Below, piece by piece: positions 63,500 through 64,000 of a DNA stretch of 64,000 nucleotides. Position numbers and translations under genes: made by a program. Source of the DNA: Palsa-461 sp963768185. GTDB taxonomy: Bacteria > Actinomycetota > Acidimicrobiia > Acidimicrobiales > RAAP-2. Where the stretch lies: contig CAVYGS010000005.1 of NCBI GenBank assembly GCA_963768185.1, positions 372,001 through 436,000 of the forward strand, given 5' to 3'. Position 1 is the stretch's first letter. Each line of letters starts with the position of its first letter. The notes under the pieces were generated by a model that was not told the DNA's origin, made no database searches, and saw only the letters and a program-made list of their open reading frames with translations.

Positions 63500-64000
63500 T
63501 CAGTCGACCGCGCCCGAGGACCCGCTGGTCCGACCCCCGGTCGAGTCGAGCCCCAGCGCGTAGCCCTCGAGGAAGGTCGTGGCGTCGGCCTGGCGCGGGA
63601 ACCGATCGGCCAGTTCGTGGAAGCGCGGCGAGTGGTCCGGGTACACGAGGTGCGCGAGCTCATGGACGAGCACCGCGTCGAGCACCCACTCCGGCACGTC
63701 TCGCAGGCGGTGCGAGAGCCGGATCTCCCCCGTCTCGGCCGTGCACGACGCCCAGCGCTTGTGCTGGTTGGTGACCCAGCGCACCGACAGGGGGTCGGCG
63801 CCCGGCACATAGCGCCGCCCCAGCTGGCGCGCCCGGTCGAAGAGCGCCTGGTCGGAGGCCGCCGCGCCTGGTCGCCGCGACAGCACCCGGGCCACGAGCC
63901 AGTCGACCATCTCCTTGCGGTCGCTCCCACGCAGGTGGTTCGGCAGCAAGACGACGATCCGCCCGTCGCTCCAATAGGCGGTCGCGCTCTTCCGCCGCCG
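63500..64000 (-). CDS. YgjP-like (M48/WLM-type) metallopeptidase-domain protein, 5' end cut by window
   Basis: The frame is open to the right edge (at least 166 aa). The zinc motif VLVHELAHLVYPDHSPRFH (HExxH plus downstream His) is preceded by RWASCTAETGEIRLS, the signature of the YgjP/DUF45 family of small zinc-dependent hydrolases. Physiological role unknown. It converges with the LLM-class oxidoreductase gene (7-bp gap). Confidence 0.87.
   Translation of the reverse strand, partial: RRRKSATAYWSDGRIVVLLPNHLRGSDRKEMVDWLVARVLSRRPGAAASDQALFDRARQLGRRYVPGADPLSVRWVTNQHKRWASCTAETGEIRLSHRLRDVPEWVLDAVLVHELAHLVYPDHSPRFHELADRFPRQADATTFLEGYALGLDSTGGRTSGSSGAVD

Overview
The window is high-GC DNA from an actinobacterium, most likely of the class Acidimicrobiia. 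The basis is inference from gene content: a FolP2-like dihydropteroate synthase beside a CnoX-like thioredoxin-TPR protein, a PPDK-DnaG-SigA block, an uppS/recO/hemW/glyS block, an hrcA-dnaJ-HIT-phoH-ybeY-CNNM-era block, a TIGR03617-like F420 (LLM-class) oxidoreductase, and paired acyl-CoA dehydrogenase/CoA-transferase genes. I saw no rRNA and no CRISPR array. Two tRNA genes are present (Met-CAU and Asn-GUU).

Layout. 1-3235: a branched-chain amino acid (Liv) ABC transporter, with a left-truncated LivF followed by a fused LivH-LivM-LivG polypeptide. 3236-26633: accessory DNA. An IS1182-type insertion sequence sits inside an alpha/beta-hydrolase gene, with a 4-bp CTAG target duplication. Then come a VOC protein, a hypothetical protein, a PhyH-type dioxygenase, an HU protein with a repetitive basic tail and a hemolysin III-type membrane protein. 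Next is a three-layer nest of mobile DNA: an IS110-type transposase gene split by an IS21 element (5-bp CTTCG duplication), whose istA is in turn split by a RIT element (three tandem tyrosine recombinases between perfect 27-bp inverted repeats). After the nest lie a Liv-type binding protein without signal peptide, a double-hotdog protein, an amidohydrolase, a divergent TetR/SnoaL-like pair, an alpha/beta hydrolase and a cytochrome P450. 26942-64000: mostly core genes, packed into operons in which consecutive genes overlap by a few bases (ATGA, GTGA or TGATG).

How the genes fit together. uppS, a small membrane protein, recO, GNAT, hemW and glyS form one overlapping minus-strand operon. ppdK, dnaG and sigA form a second; hrcA and dnaJ, then HTH, HIT, phoH, ybeY, CNNM and era, a third; cnoX, folP and holA a fourth. 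A lipid/CoA module (acyl-CoA dehydrogenase, MaoC/hotdog-like protein, class III CoA-transferase) lies at 42.8-46.2 kb. A DrrAB-type exporter lies at 34.1-36.0 kb.

Caveat. At least a dozen conserved genes, including the essential sigA and dnaG, carry an apparent one- or two-base frameshift, several in short G or C runs. The intended stop codon usually overlaps the next gene's start exactly. I read these as sequence/assembly indels rather than gene decay and annotate the affected housekeeping genes as full-length CDS with the break noted. The most interesting observations are the RIT-in-IS21-in-IS110 nest, with an asymmetric 30-bp palindrome at one RIT end, and a pyruvate phosphate dikinase carrying a histone H1-like tail of about 106 residues.
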